The notes beneath the pieces were generated by a model. It did no database searches and was not told the origin of the DNA. It saw only the letters and a list, made by a program, of their open reading frames with translations. Positions 7,061 through 7,133 of a stretch of 7,133 nucleotides of DNA are shown one piece after another; position 1 is the first letter of the stretch; each line of letters opens with the position of its first letter. The stretch covers positions 1-7,133 of the forward strand of contig JAQCER010000161.1 of the NCBI GenBank assembly GCA_027618625.1, read 5' to 3'. The position numbers were made by a program, and so were the translations under genes. The DNA comes from Verrucomicrobiota bacterium. Its GTDB lineage: Bacteria; Verrucomicrobiota; Verrucomicrobiia; Verrucomicrobiales; DEV007.

Positions 7061-7082
7061 ATACTGGGTCCACATTGCTAAG

Positions 7083-7133
7083 TTAGGGCCAGTCCCAAAG
7101 GGGGGCTTTTTGGCGGGCAGCGGTGAGGGCGTT
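7083..7133 (-). CDS. C-terminal fragment of a gene entering from beyond the right edge
   Basis: On the minus strand the first frame from the window edge reads 16 codons, ending KAPLWDWP, then TAA (7085-7083). Third positions are mostly C (AAC GCC CTC ACC GCT GCC CGC), which looks like coding sequence in a high-GC genome. The fragment is too short to name. A second frame is open longer, to 7013, but its proline-rich start is less gene-like. If real, this gene ends 89 bases before the signal-peptide ATG and runs in the same direction. Confidence 0.35.
   Translation of the reverse strand, partial: NALTAARQKAPLWDWP

Noticed and set aside
7091..7111. Possible intrinsic terminator on the plus strand: AGTCCC, loop AAAGG, GGGGCT, then T run
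   Set aside because: The stem is six pairs with one G-T, the T run is only about four bases past the stem, and no plus-strand gene leads into it. It also falls within the likely C-terminal fragment on the other strand.

Overview
The window (7133 bases) is dominated by one very long minus-strand gene for a tandem, double-length UvrA, the damage-sensing ATPase of nucleotide excision repair. It carries four ABC ATPase sites where ordinary UvrA has two. Double-length UvrA proteins are known from the Chlamydiae and other members of the Planctomycetes-Verrucomicrobia-Chlamydiae group. Together with a sampled GC content near 60% in this gene, that suggests an environmental member of this group, most likely a verrucomicrobial bacterium. 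This is inference from one gene, not a firm assignment.

Layout, read right to left because everything supported lies on the minus strand. (1) 7133-7083: the last 16 codons of a gene that enters from beyond the window. (2) 7082-6994: a short leader with a small hairpin and two tiny ATGA-chained ORFs. (3) 6993-6082: an unrecognised, apparently exported protein whose 16-residue signal peptide is cut from the rest by one in-frame TAA. The downstream 271-codon body is open from a GTG with a good Shine-Dalgarno sequence. (4) 6080-5829: a likely 83-residue small protein, starting one base after the previous stop. (5) 5811-136: uvrA, starting 17 bases after the small gene, 1891 residues. (6) 135-1: a short flank with no supported gene.

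The tight spacing of (3), (4) and (5) suggests one transcript, with uvrA as the last gene. The first gene of this set is AT-richer than uvrA and unrelated to repair in any way I can see, so a shared function is not established.

The most informative part is inside uvrA. The two halves are each complete UvrA-like units. The first ends where a stand-alone UvrA would end, and a Met codon with an AGGA sequence six bases upstream follows within four codons, like a fossil or working start for the second half. The halves are not equal: the second has lost about 74 residues exactly where the DNA-contacting insertion domain sits, and its last Walker B has Glu in place of Asp. The product looks like a covalent, asymmetric version of the normal UvrA dimer.
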